The notes under the pieces were generated by a model that saw only the letters and a program-made list of their open reading frames with translations, had not been told where the DNA came from and did not search any database. From NCBI GenBank assembly GCA_013289085.1, contig JABDAR010000003.1, forward strand, positions 57,290 to 121,289: a stretch of DNA of 64,000 bases. Reading direction: 5' to 3'. The first letter of the stretch is position 1, and the number at the start of each line of letters is the position of its first letter. The position numbers and the translations under genes are program-made. Origin of the DNA: Gammaproteobacteria bacterium (GTDB taxonomy: Bacteria; Pseudomonadota; Gammaproteobacteria; JABCZS01). Of this stretch, positions 47,781-57,075 are shown one piece after another.

Positions 47781-48785
47781 ATGATGAAACAGATGTCCAA
47801 TCAGTTTTTTCTGTATTCTTTAACCTCTTTGGCAGTCACTGCATCAAGCCTTGCTTATGCGCAAGAAGATGCACAAGCGCCTTCTTTAGAAGGTGGCATT
47901 ACAGCGTCTATCGGTACTTTTTATGCCGCACCCGTTGCAGGGGATCAAGACTATGTCACGATATTTGAACATCATGATAATGGCGCCGTGGATGAACAAA
48001 AACACGCAGTTAACGCTGATTATGATTTTGGTTTTGAAGCGGCTTTAGCTTATGTATTTGATGAAACCGCGAATAGTGTTGAGCTTTCTTACAGAACTTT
48101 GGATGCAGACGGTGATGGTAGTGAAGAAGACAGTATTTCTGAAGTATTTTCGTCTGTTACTAATGAGTTTTATGATTCCGCAAGCAGTTCTATAGCGTAT
48201 GATTTTAATGCGGTTGATTTAATGTTTAATCAATTTCTTGATATAGGCACCCATGTACAAGTACGTTTTGGAGCGGGCGTGAGTTATGCAGATATAGAGA
48301 AAAATCAGACCAGCACATTTTTTGATAAAGTGAGTAGTTCTCCATCAGCTAATGATCAGGTACAGAATCATAGTGAATTTAGTGGTGTGGGTCCTAGAGT
48401 GGGTATTGATGGTCGTTACGATTTTGGTGAAAACCTTGCAGGCTTTGGTATTGTTGCAGGCGGATCGCTTGCTTATTATGTTGGGGATTTAGATGTAAAC
48501 GAAACTATTATATCCAACCTTGATCTACCTAATGAGATTATAAATAACTACAGTGAAGAGCTTGATAATCATGGTGTGACTAACCTAAGAGCCAACATAG
48601 GGATTGATTATGTTTATTTCTTTGAGGATGAAGCATCCACTCTTGGTGTAGAGTTAGGTTATCTTATTGATGATTATGAAGATGCTGTTGGAACTTTCTT
48701 CTTCACTAGTGATGTCGTCTATTCAACAGAATTGAGCTCTTTTAGTTATAGCGGTCCTTATGTCAATCTCAAGGGTGTGTTTTGA
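47781..48785 (+). CDS. Outer-membrane protein, tandem paralogue 3 (Lpg1974-like)
   Basis: The 334-aa product shares the signal peptide and first 50 residues with paralogues 1 and 2 nearly unchanged, then is more diverged (for example YVTIFEHHDNGAVDEQKHAV at about 65-84, and SEEDSISEVFSSVTNEFY). Barrel landmarks FNAVDLMFNQFLDIGTHVQV and FSYSGPYVNLKGVF are kept. The ATG at 47781 has AAGGAAATTC before it; the frame extending further upstream crosses the terminator and is not used. It overlaps convergent comM by 17 bases. Confidence 0.8.
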   Translation: MMKQMSNQFFLYSLTSLAVTASSLAYAQEDAQAPSLEGGITASIGTFYAAPVAGDQDYVTIFEHHDNGAVDEQKHAVNADYDFGFEAALAYVFDETANSVELSYRTLDADGDGSEEDSISEVFSSVTNEFYDSASSSIAYDFNAVDLMFNQFLDIGTHVQVRFGAGVSYADIEKNQTSTFFDKVSSSPSANDQVQNHSEFSGVGPRVGIDGRYDFGENLAGFGIVAGGSLAYYVGDLDVNETIISNLDLPNEIINNYSEELDNHGVTNLRANIGIDYVYFFEDEASTLGVELGYLIDDYEDAVGTFFFTSDVVYSTELSSFSYSGPYVNLKGVF

Positions 48786-50274
48786 AACCTCTATAGCCTA
48801 AGGCCTCTTGCATATGTTCTGCTTTGATATTGTCATCCCCTGCTAAATCAGCAATGGTACGCGCAACTTTTAAAGTTTTATGATAAGCACGTGTTGATAA
48901 ATTAAATTTCGACAAGGCTTGTTCTATCAACTGTTCTGCGCGAGTATCAAGCTGACAAAATTTAGAAATATTTGAACCTTTTAATTGTGCATTGGGTATT
49001 TGTGCGCGTGTTAGTGCGCGACTTCTTGCTTCTATCACACGCTGTTTTACGGTTGCGCTTGATTCACTTGGCGTTGAATTTGGTTTTAAAAATGCTTGTG
49101 CGGGTAAACTGGACACACGTAATTGTAAATCAATGCGATCTAACATTGGACCTGAAATTTTAGATTGATAACGTTGCACTTGTTCACTGGTACAGGTGCA
49201 GGTTTGTAGATTCGCGCCTAAATAACCGCAAGGACAAGGATTCATTGCACATATAAGTTGAAAATTTGCAGGAAATTGAATGGATTTTGCAGCTCTTGCA
49301 ATCACAATTTTTCCTGACTCTAAAGGTTCGCGCAAAGTTTCAATGGTGTTGCGTTTAAATTCTGGAAATTCATCTAAAAATAATACGCCATTATGAGCGA
49401 GTGAAATTTCTCCAGGTTTAGGTATTGATCCACCCCCAACCAGCGCAATACTAGAAGCGGTATGATGTGGACTACGAAAAGGTCGTCTTCCCCATTGGGT
49501 CATATCAAAGGCTTGATCACTAATTGAATAAATAGAAATGGTTTCCAGTGCTTCTTTTTCACTCATCGAAGGTAAAATACTGGGTAAACGTTCTGCTAAC
49601 ATGGTTTTTCCTGCGCCAGGCGTGCCTATCATTAATACATTATGTCCACCACTTGCGGCAATTTCTAAAACCCGTTTTGCTTGATATTGGCCGATGACTT
49701 CAGAGAAATCCGGTTGTGGCGGTAAATTCAATAGAGGTTCTGTGCTTTGATAGAGTGTTAAAGGTGTATGTTGATTAAAATGAGCGACAACATCTAATAG
49801 TTGTTTGGTAGGATAAATAGGACAACGACTTAAGTGTGCTTCTAATGCATTATATTCTGGAATAATAAGACTGCGATTGGCTTGTTTAGTTTGGAGCGCA
49901 AAAGGTAGCGCGCCATGTATTTTGCGAATTTCACCGGACAATGCCAATTCGCCCGCAATTTCATATTGATCTAAATCTTTTTTGGAAATTTGATGAGTTG
50001 CAGCCAGTATGCCTAATGCAATGGGTAAATCAAAACGCCCACCTTCTTTGGGTAAATCTGCGGGTGCAAGATTGACAGTAATTCTGCCGGCAGGAAAATC
50101 AAAACCACTTTGTAATAATGCGCTGCGCACGCGATGTTTACTTTCTTTGACGGCAGTTTCAGGTAAGCCTGCAATTGCAAATTGCGGTATGCCTGCAGAA
50201 ATATGAACTTCAATGGTAACGAGCGGCGCATGTAATCCTAAACGCGCGCGCGAATATAAAATGGCGAGTGACAT
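48769..50274 (-). CDS. comM: YifB/ComM-like Mg-chelatase family AAA+ ATPase
   Basis: ComM-type helicases promote branch migration during natural transformation and recombination. The 501-aa protein has the N-terminal ChlI/Lon-like domain (IPQFAIAGLPETAVKESKHR, NLAPADLPKEGGRFDLPIAL), Walker A IGTPGAGKTMLAERLPSILP (about 215-234), the FRSPHHTASSIALVGGG and NGVLFLDEFPEF motifs, and a four-Cys zinc-like MNPCPCGYLG...CTCT. The ATG is preceded by AAGG. Its 3' end lies inside the end of paralogue 3. ubiK lies about 100 bases upstream. Confidence 0.93.
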   Translation of the reverse strand: MSLAILYSRARLGLHAPLVTIEVHISAGIPQFAIAGLPETAVKESKHRVRSALLQSGFDFPAGRITVNLAPADLPKEGGRFDLPIALGILAATHQISKKDLDQYEIAGELALSGEIRKIHGALPFALQTKQANRSLIIPEYNALEAHLSRCPIYPTKQLLDVVAHFNQHTPLTLYQSTEPLLNLPPQPDFSEVIGQYQAKRVLEIAASGGHNVLMIGTPGAGKTMLAERLPSILPSMSEKEALETISIYSISDQAFDMTQWGRRPFRSPHHTASSIALVGGGSIPKPGEISLAHNGVLFLDEFPEFKRNTIETLREPLESGKIVIARAAKSIQFPANFQLICAMNPCPCGYLGANLQTCTCTSEQVQRYQSKISGPMLDRIDLQLRVSSLPAQAFLKPNSTPSESSATVKQRVIEARSRALTRAQIPNAQLKGSNISKFCQLDTRAEQLIEQALSKFNLSTRAYHKTLKVARTIADLAGDDNIKAEHMQEALGYRGFKTHP

Positions 50275-50376
50275 CCTTGTTGCTCCTGCATGATTGATAT
50301 TAATATTTTTGTGAATGGATCATACAAGGTTTACCCCCTTTATGAAAGGGGTTGCGCATCGCGCGGGGGGATTTTA

Positions 50377-50634
50377 CTATGCAATAGAAATATTGCGAAT
50401 TTTTTCTTCGAGCTCAACAAGCGCGCGTTCAAGTTCAACTAACTTTGCTTGGGTGCGTTCTAGTACAACACATTGAATATCAAATTCTTCTTTGGGGACT
50501 AAATCTAGTTTTGCTAATTGCTCTTTTAAGCCATCGCGTATAATAGCGCGGACATCTTCTGATAAGGCAACAAGATTAGCTGGCATGGCCCCAATGATTT
50601 TATCAGCCAAATTTTCAATTGCAGAACAATTCAT
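50377..50634 (-). CDS. ubiK: Ubiquinone biosynthesis accessory factor UbiK (BMFP family)
   Basis: This 85-aa protein begins MNCSAIENLADKIIGAMPAN and has a C-terminal coiled coil (VVLERTQAKLVELERALVELEEK, split: VVLERTQAKL then VELERALVELEEK), the layout of the BMFP/YqiC family, which assists the soluble Ubi complex in ubiquinone synthesis. The start at 50634 follows GGGGG; the longer frame running into speA is not used. It diverges from speA. Confidence 0.82.
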   Translation of the reverse strand: MNCSAIENLADKIIGAMPANLVALSEDVRAIIRDGLKEQLAKLDLVPKEEFDIQCVVLERTQAKLVELERALVELEEKIRNISIA

Positions 50635-50660
50635 GATTTCCCCCTTCATCGATAATAAAA

Positions 50661-50669
50661 TGTTATAAT
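50661..50669 (+). promoter_or_regulatory. Extended -10 promoter before speA
   Basis: TGTTATAAT is a perfect extended -10 (TGn plus TATAAT) located 15 bases before the proposed speA start, implying a short leader. Confidence 0.5.
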
Positions 50670-50683
50670 CGCATCTTTTGTTA

Positions 50684-52591
50684 ATGAGCTCAACCACCAT
50701 AGATAAGTACATGAAAAATATAGAAAAAAATACTAGTTTATTGAATATTCCCGGCTGGGGCGCGGGCTATTTTTTTATTAATGAAGATGGTCAACTTTGC
50801 GCACGACCCAAAGCGCTAGACAGTGAGCAATCTGTGGTGTTGACAGAGGTTGCGGAAAAAGCCGCGGCATTGGGTTTGAGTTTGCCTATTTTATTACGCT
50901 TTGCTGATATTTTGCAGCATCGTGCACAAATTTTAACCCGTGCTTTTACCAAAGCTAAAACTAAATTTAATTATACCGGCGACTATACGGCCGTTTATCC
51001 CATTAAAGTCAATCAGCAACGACAAGTGATCGAACATGTATTGGCAACGCCTGATGCACAAGTGGGATTAGAAGCTGGCAGTAAACCTGAATTAATGGCA
51101 GTGCTGGCTTTAAGTCCAACCGATAGTAATTCCATCATTATTTGTAATGGTTACAAAGATAGAGAATATATACAGCTTGCTTTAATTGGCAATGAATTAG
51201 GCCATCAGGTATATATTATTATTGAAAAACTTTCAGAGTTAGAAGTAGTCTTAAGTGAAGCTAAACGCATGAATATCGTGCCGAAAATGGGCTTTCGTGT
51301 GCGCTTAGCGTCTATGGGTAAAGGCCGCTGGCAAAATACGGGCGGTGAAAAAGCTAAATTTGGTTTATCGTGTGAACAAGTATTAACCGGCATCCAAATT
51401 TTAAAAGATCATGATTTATTGCATTGTTTTCATGCGCTGCATATGCACATGGGTTCGCAAATGGCGGATATTCGTGACATCCAAAATGGTTTATTAGAAA
51501 TTGTGCGGTTTTATGCAGAGCTTTGTCATTTGGGCGTGGATCTTAAAATTGTTGATCTCGGTGGTGGTTTAGCTGTGGATTACACCGGCACGCAAACACG
51601 CGCAGATTTTTCTATGAATTACAATTTGGATGAATATGCTTATCATGTGATTCGCACTTTTTCCGATGCGTGTAAAAAATATGAATTACCTGAGCCGCAT
51701 ATTATTACTGAAGCCGGTCGTTCAATGATGGCGCATCACGCGGTACTGATTACTAATTTAGTCGATAGAGAAGCAGCGAACGGCCATGGTCCACATGCGG
51801 TTGCTGATGATGAGCCCAATGTATTATTAGAATTAGCTGAAACTTTATCGAACTTATCAATATCCTCACCGACAGAAGCTTATCATAATGCTTTGCACAG
51901 TATGCATGAAGCACAAAGCTTATTTGTTTATGGCGTACTTAATTTAAAACAACGTGCAACTGCAGAGAGTTTATATCAGGCAATTTGCCGACAAGTGCGC
52001 GACAGGCTTAATCCTTTGGTTCGTGCGCATGCCAAAGTATTAGATGAATTAAACGAAAAATTAGCGACGAAAATATTTGCTAACTTTTCTATATTTCAAT
52101 CATTGCCAGATGCATGGGCGCTCGATCAACCTTTTCCAGTATTACCATTATCGCGATTAGATGAAACGCTGACTGAGCGTGGCATTATCGTAGATTTAAC
52201 GTGTGATTCTGACGGTCAAATTGGTTTATATGTGGATAATATGGGGGTGGAAACTAGTTTGCCATTACCCGCGCATGATGAACAAAAACCTTATTTATTA
52301 GGATTTTTCTTGGCGGGCGCTTATCAAGAAATTTTAGGTGATATGCATAATTTATTTGGCGATGCTGATTCTGTGCATGTGCAATTAGCCGATGATGGTG
52401 GTTACACTTTACATCATGCAAAATGTGGTGATATGGTCAGCGATGTATTGCGTTATGTGGGTTTTGACAGTAAAGAATTATTATCGGCATTTAGACGTAA
52501 AATGGCACAAGTGGATTTATCTCCTGATAAAAAATCCCAATATTTAGCGCGCTTAGAACAAGGTTTGTCAGCGTATACGTATTTAGGATAA
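50684..52591 (+). CDS. speA: Biosynthetic arginine decarboxylase
   Basis: SpeA converts arginine to agmatine, the first step toward putrescine by the agmatine route. The 635-aa PLP enzyme shows YTAVYPIKVNQQRQVIE with the PLP-binding Lys (about 105-120), GLEAGSKPELM, MGFRVRLASMGKGRW, HMHMGSQMADI, IVDLGGGLAVDY, the TEAGRSMMAHHAV segment and a late DLTCDSDG site. The start is either ATG 50684 or ATG 50711; neither has a good ribosome site, and the longer form aligns better with relatives. No agmatinase gene is seen nearby. Confidence 0.94.
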   Translation: MSSTTIDKYMKNIEKNTSLLNIPGWGAGYFFINEDGQLCARPKALDSEQSVVLTEVAEKAAALGLSLPILLRFADILQHRAQILTRAFTKAKTKFNYTGDYTAVYPIKVNQQRQVIEHVLATPDAQVGLEAGSKPELMAVLALSPTDSNSIIICNGYKDREYIQLALIGNELGHQVYIIIEKLSELEVVLSEAKRMNIVPKMGFRVRLASMGKGRWQNTGGEKAKFGLSCEQVLTGIQILKDHDLLHCFHALHMHMGSQMADIRDIQNGLLEIVRFYAELCHLGVDLKIVDLGGGLAVDYTGTQTRADFSMNYNLDEYAYHVIRTFSDACKKYELPEPHIITEAGRSMMAHHAVLITNLVDREAANGHGPHAVADDEPNVLLELAETLSNLSISSPTEAYHNALHSMHEAQSLFVYGVLNLKQRATAESLYQAICRQVRDRLNPLVRAHAKVLDELNEKLATKIFANFSIFQSLPDAWALDQPFPVLPLSRLDETLTERGIIVDLTCDSDGQIGLYVDNMGVETSLPLPAHDEQKPYLLGFFLAGAYQEILGDMHNLFGDADSVHVQLADDGGYTLHHAKCGDMVSDVLRYVGFDSKELLSAFRRKMAQVDLSPDKKSQYLARLEQGLSAYTYLG

Positions 52592-52594
52592 ATC

Positions 52595-53323
52595 ATGAAT
52601 AAAAACCTATGGACCCAAATCATCTCATTGGCATTGATTGCCATCGGATTTTTTTATAAGCAGCCTTTAATATTATCTGTTGGATTATTTGCCTTTTCCG
52701 GCGGCATTACCAATTGGCTTGCCATTTATATGTTGTTTGAAAAAGTACCTGGTTTATATGGCTCAGGCGTAGTGCCTGCACATTTTCAAGAATTCAAACG
52801 CGGCATTTCGTATTTACTCATGCAACAATTTTTTACGATTGATAATATTGAGCGTTTTTTAAAAGGTAATCCTGCACATCCAACCGTTCCACATATTGCT
52901 TTTGATGATGTCATTGCAACTATTGATCTTAATCAAGCCTTTGATGCATTTGTAAATGTGATTATGGAATCTTCGTTTGGCAGCATGCTGAATATGTTAG
53001 GTGGTCCGGCACGCCTAGAAGGCCTGCGTGAGCCATTTGTAGAAAAATTAAAAATTGTGATGCAAGATATTGCGCAATCAGATGAGTTTCAACAAGCGGT
53101 GCAAAATAAGCTCAGCCAAACTGCAACTACAGAAAAAATGCATGAAAAAATCGCGGCGGTCATTGAAAATCGCCTAGATGAGCTCACCCCACAAATGGTC
53201 AAACAAATGGTTGAAGACATGATACGCGTGCATTTAGGTTGGCTTGTGGTTTGGGGCGCAGTATTTGGAGGATTGATAGGTTTAGTTGCAGGATTATTGG
53301 AAAATTTTCATTTTGCATTTTAA
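52595..53323 (+). CDS. DUF445 family membrane protein
   Basis: The 242-aa protein has two N-terminal membrane segments (LWTQIISLALIAIGFFY, ILSVGLFAFSGGITNWLAIY), the DUF445 signature FSGGITNWLAIYMLFEKVPG then LYGSGVVPAHF, a long helical soluble middle and a final membrane helix (GAVFGGLIGLVAGLLENF). It follows speA after three bases. The family function is not established; proteins of this type may anchor or organise envelope components. Confidence 0.8.
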   Translation: MNKNLWTQIISLALIAIGFFYKQPLILSVGLFAFSGGITNWLAIYMLFEKVPGLYGSGVVPAHFQEFKRGISYLLMQQFFTIDNIERFLKGNPAHPTVPHIAFDDVIATIDLNQAFDAFVNVIMESSFGSMLNMLGGPARLEGLREPFVEKLKIVMQDIAQSDEFQQAVQNKLSQTATTEKMHEKIAAVIENRLDELTPQMVKQMVEDMIRVHLGWLVVWGAVFGGLIGLVAGLLENFHFAF

Positions 53324-53399
53324 AAATCTCTGCTACAATTATTTTTCAGGGAGAAGTGCTGGTCCAAGGAAGGCGATGTCAGATTCATTTTCTACAAAG

Positions 53400-53408
53400 T
53401 TGTCCACA
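53400..53408 (+). promoter_or_regulatory. DnaA-box-like site, one mismatch
   Basis: TTGTCCACA lies in the gap after the DUF445 gene, one base from the DnaA consensus, 29 kb from oriC. Confidence 0.3.
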
Positions 53409-53436
53409 ACGTATCCCATTATGAAGATTAACTGAA

Positions 53437-53468
53437 CTGTTTTATTAAAAATAAAACAGCGTCCATTT
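53437..53468 (+). terminator. Terminator after the speA-DUF445 unit
   Basis: CTGTTTTAT (53437-53445) and ATAAAACAG (53451-53459) form a perfect 9-base stem with a 5-base loop; T-rich sequence begins about six bases later. An A/T-rich stem makes it a moderate call. Confidence 0.5.
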
Positions 53469-53583
53469 TTATTTGTAATATATTGAATTTATTGGTTTTT
53501 TTAACAAACTTTCTTTGTCGGCTGGCTCAGTTTTTCTGAAGTGCCAGTTCTTTTGCTCATTTTCTCATAAGATATACACACAG

Positions 53584-53592
53584 TTATCCACA
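53584..53592 (+). promoter_or_regulatory. Isolated perfect DnaA box
   Basis: TTATCCACA occurs exactly, in a non-coding gap 20 bases past the 3' end of the outer-membrane gene on the minus strand. With the site at 53400 it makes a pair outside oriC. Confidence 0.4.
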
Positions 53593-53611
53593 TTCTATGG
53601 GCTTGTTTTGT

Positions 53612-54403
53612 TTAAAAACTTACTGCACCGCCTGCACCAAAATAATGAGAGAAACCTCCCAGTTGCCCACTTAGCCTTTGTCCATACTCAAGATCTACCT
53701 CAATATTTTCAGTGAATAAGTATTGAATCCCCGCATCTGCATTATAACCATCCGATTGTAGAGGCCCCGATTGTGTTTGGCCATACACTTCAGCATATAA
53801 TTGTAGGTATTGAGTAGGTTGCCAACTGAAAACTATATCTGGGTTAAAGCTATTGTATCGCGCACCGCCTTCATTAAAAGCCGTTGTTTGTGATGAATAC
53901 CCTAACATTACAGTTACCGAGGTGGCAGGCGTAAAGTCATAACTGATAATGCCATTAACTGCCACACCTAAACCTTCGCTGCCAAAATTATTATCCCCAG
54001 ACGGTGGAGTAATGAGACTTTCTGCGGTATAAACCAAAGGACCAATCGGCACAAATTGATGTTTGAATCCTAGTGTTGTCGCAGTAAAACCAGAGGCATG
54101 CTGTTGTTGAATATAATTAGGCGTTAATACGTTAAACTCATTACCATCTAGGAACCCAAAACGCAGTAGCGCTTCTGGATAATTATATTCATGTCCCTCG
54201 TTTGGATATAATTTTTTATATTGCGTCCCCATTTCAATCATCACTTCACCCGGTTTTACGCTGCAAGCACTATCAGCCACCGTAGGACGATTTAATATAG
54301 CAAACAAGCCGGCACAAGGATCTGCTAAAGGAACTTCGGCCCAAACTATATTAGGAAATAATGCGATAAAAAATATATTTTTGTATAAAGGTCGAATGTT
54401 CAT
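53612..54403 (-). CDS. Outer-membrane protein, phenol-degradation MetA-type barrel
   Basis: The 263-aa protein has a signal peptide (LYKNIFFIALFPNIVWA before EVPLADPC), two N-terminal cysteines likely to form a disulfide (PCAGLF, DSACSV), then antiparallel strands (VMIEMGTQYKKL, LRFGFLDGNEFNVL, VTVMLGYSSQT, YLQLYAEVYGQT, IEVDLEYGQRL) and a final Phe. The pattern fits the transporter family named after phenol-degradation MetA proteins, whose function is generally unknown. It diverges from rsmJ. Confidence 0.72.
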   Translation of the reverse strand: MNIRPLYKNIFFIALFPNIVWAEVPLADPCAGLFAILNRPTVADSACSVKPGEVMIEMGTQYKKLYPNEGHEYNYPEALLRFGFLDGNEFNVLTPNYIQQQHASGFTATTLGFKHQFVPIGPLVYTAESLITPPSGDNNFGSEGLGVAVNGIISYDFTPATSVTVMLGYSSQTTAFNEGGARYNSFNPDIVFSWQPTQYLQLYAEVYGQTQSGPLQSDGYNADAGIQYLFTENIEVDLEYGQRLSGQLGGFSHYFGAGGAVSF

Positions 54404-54437
54404 GTATCTTTAAGTCTAGCACTAGGAATTAATAAAA

Positions 54438-55175
54438 ATGGCATGGGCAATCATTTCTGACACACCTGCGTGTATGCAGCGGGCAACTCTTCTTAGCAAG
54501 CAACTGAATTTGCCTGTTTTATCAGCCAGCGATAAATATCCAGATTATATTTTAGCAGTAATGAATGATCATCTCGAAGTACAATTAAAAAATACCAAGC
54601 CCATCTATGTAGATTTTCTTGACCCGCAATTTTTACGGCGTTTACACAGTGTCACTGTTCGTGAACCTTTATTGCGTGCGGTAGGATTTAAAAGAAATAT
54701 ACCGCTCCACATTTTAGATGTCACCGCAGGCTTTGGCATCGATGCGTGCATCATGGCATATGCGGGTGCACATATTATTTTATTAGAACGTGAACCCATC
54801 ATGGGTGTTTTATTACAAGATGGTTTAGCACGCGCTCAAACCCAAGGCGAATTAATGTCGGTTGCAGCACGCATGCATTGCGAAGTAGTGGATGCTAAAG
54901 ATTATTTAACGGCGCTTTTGCCAGAACATTATCCCGATGTTATTTATCTAGATCCCATGTTTGTTCACACTAAATCCGCATTACCCAATAAACAAATGCA
55001 ATTTTTGCAAAATTTAAGTAATGACAGTGATGCCGATCAATTATTAAATTTAGCGCTCGAGCGGGCTAGTAAACGCGTAGTCATAAAAAGATCAATCAAT
55101 GCGCCACATTTAGGTGGAATAAAGCCGGATATGTGTATTAAAAGTAAGTTGTTGCGCTTCGATGTATTTTTGTGA
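54438..55175 (+). CDS. rsmJ: 16S rRNA (guanine1516-N2)-methyltransferase RsmJ
   Basis: RsmJ (YhiQ) methylates G1516 of 16S rRNA. The 245-aa protein has LRAVGFKRNIPLHILDVTAG (start of the SAM domain, about 76-95), GIDACIMAYAGAHIILLERE, DGLARAQTQGE, VIYLDPMFVHTKSALPNKQM with the catalytic-loop DPMF, and LDPMFVH region about 174-180. It is transcribed divergently from the outer-membrane gene and lies 38 bases before the broken ABC exporter. Confidence 0.9.
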   Translation: MAWAIISDTPACMQRATLLSKQLNLPVLSASDKYPDYILAVMNDHLEVQLKNTKPIYVDFLDPQFLRRLHSVTVREPLLRAVGFKRNIPLHILDVTAGFGIDACIMAYAGAHIILLEREPIMGVLLQDGLARAQTQGELMSVAARMHCEVVDAKDYLTALLPEHYPDVIYLDPMFVHTKSALPNKQMQFLQNLSNDSDADQLLNLALERASKRVVIKRSINAPHLGGIKPDMCIKSKLLRFDVFL

Positions 55176-55213
55176 TAAAATTACTTCCCTTTTAAAAAAA
55201 TCATGGTGTTAAC

Positions 55214-56972
55214 ATGTTGCCGTATACTGTTACTTCTTTTATCTGGTACTTCGTTAAACCTTATCGCTATTGGTTTTTTGCCGTTATTGGTTTATCGCTG
55301 ATTTGGGCGACCAATGAGGCGCTGTTTGCTTATTATATCAAATGGATAGTGGATGAATTAACGGCGCTTCATGGAAATAAAGGGGCTATTTCGCTGCTCG
55401 CGATTAAACCCTTGGTTTTTATTTTTGTCTCTTGGACATTGATGGATATCGCCATGCGGGTGCAAGGGTTTGTGATGCGGGGGGGTGATGCCGAGGTTTC
55501 GTGCGCATATCCGTGAAACTGTATTTTCATATGTGCAACAACATTCGCACCGTTATTTTAGCGAACGCTTTGCCGGCAAAATTGCCAATAAATTATCTGA
55601 TTTACCAAATAGTGCTGAGCGTATAGTTGAAATCATTTGTGTCAACTGTATTCCCATTTTATTCACTATGATTTTGGCAGTTACTTTATTGTGGAATGCC
55701 AATCCAAAATTTGCTGCGATCATGCTGGTGTGGTTCTTCTTACATATGGGCGCTTTATTTGCCTTTGCGCCTTATTGTAATCGTTTGTTTGCCGATCATG
55801 CCGATGCGATCAGCACCTTAAATGGTAAAGTCGTGGATTGTTTTAGCAATATCATGAATGTGCGATTATTTGCGCGCATCAAGTTTGAAAAAGAATATTT
55901 TGCGACCTATCAAAATGATGAAATTAAAAAAGCGCGCAAGGCATTATTATATTTAGAACTCATGCGGGTTATCCAAGGGCTCTCAGGCTTATTTTTAATT
56001 TTCATGATGCTGATTACTTTAATTAAAGGCTGGCAACAAGGCTGGGTGACTATTGGTGATTTTAGTTTAATTGCCATACTTTCTTTTAATGTGCTGGGGA
56101 TGATTTGGTGGCTGAGTTTTCAGATCATGCAATTATTTAAAGAAGTAGGTACCTTAAAAGCAGCCTTATCTTTAGTGGTCAAACCTTTAGATATTATTGA
56201 TACTGAAGGTGCACAACCATTAGTCGTCACCAAAGGCGAAATTAAATTCGATAATGTAGGGTTTTATTATCGAAAACAAAATCGCTTATTTGAAAATAAA
56301 TCTGTCATCATTGAAGCCGGTGAAAAAGTTGGGTTAGTTGGTTTTTCAGGCGCAGGTAAATCCACTTTCGTGAATTTAATTTTGCGTTTTTATGATGTGG
56401 ATCAAGGTGCTATTTTAATCGATGGTCAAAATATAAAAAATGTGACACTGGATTCATTGTATGAAAATATCGCGATGATTCCGCAAGATACGAGTTTATT
56501 CCATAGAACGTTAATGGAAAACATTCGCTATGGCCGCACTAACGCAACCGATGAAGAAGTCATAGCGGCTGCAAAATTAGCGCATTGTCATGAATTCATT
56601 ACCAAATTACCCGAAGCTTATTCAGCATTAGTGGGTGAGCGCGGTGTAAAATTATCAACTGGTCAGCGGCAACGCATCGCTATTGCGCGCGCAATATTAA
56701 AAAATGCACCGATTTTAATTTTAGATGAAGCAACCGCAAGCCTGGATTCAGTCACAGAACAATTGATTCAAGAAAGTCTAGAAAAACTAATGCAAAATAA
56801 AACCACAATTATCATTGCCCATCGTTTATCAACATTAGCGCATATGGACAGAATCCTAGTATTCGAAAACGGTCACGTCGTAGAATCTGGCACCCAAGCA
56901 CAATTACTGTCACAAGATGGCCATTTTGCCAAACTCTGGAAGATGCAAGCCGGTGGCTTTTTGCCGGGTTAA
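55214..56972 (+). pseudogene. ABC exporter (fused membrane and ATPase domains), frameshifted
   Basis: The gene is read in two frames. The first (55214-55516, 100 aa) covers two membrane helices (YWFFAVIGLSLIWATN, LVFIFVSWTLMDIAM); the second (from about 55485) begins MPRFRAHIRETVFSYVQQHS and carries the rest of the membrane domain, Walker A GFSGAGKSTF, signature LSTGQRQRIAIARAI and Walker B LILDEATASLD. The switch is at a run of seven G (55479-55485); six G would restore one frame of about 585 residues reading ...FVMRGVMPRFRAH. It could be a pseudogene, a phase-variable gene or a base-call error. Related exporters move lipids or peptides. Confidence 0.85.
55479..55485 (+). repeat. Seven-G homopolymer at the frameshift
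   Basis: GGGGGGG lies exactly where the two frames of the ABC exporter meet. In an A/T-rich genome such a run is rare and prone to slippage or sequencing error. Confidence 0.85.
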
Positions 56973-56975
56973 TTG

Positions 56976-57075
56976 TGGCCGTATAACTTGATTTTTGGCC
57001 GTATTATGGCTAAAATTACAAAATAAACAATTTTTTGGCCGTCAAATGAGTGAAAAAAATAAAAAAATGGCCGTA
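56976..57075 (+). promoter_or_regulatory. Four TGGCCGT direct repeats at the start of the Fic pseudogene
   Basis: TGGCCGTA occurs at 56976, 56996 and 57068 and TGGCCGTC at 57036. Three copies lie upstream of the ATG at 57046 and one just inside the frame. Spacings are 20, 40 and 32 bases. The Fic product has an N-terminal helix-turn-helix-like domain, so these may be its own operators. Confidence 0.55.

Noticed and set aside
53330..53400. 4.5S RNA or other small structured RNA after the DUF445 gene
   Set aside because: A GGTCCAAGGAAGG stretch recalls the SRP RNA loop, but the flanking sequence does not form the required long hairpin.
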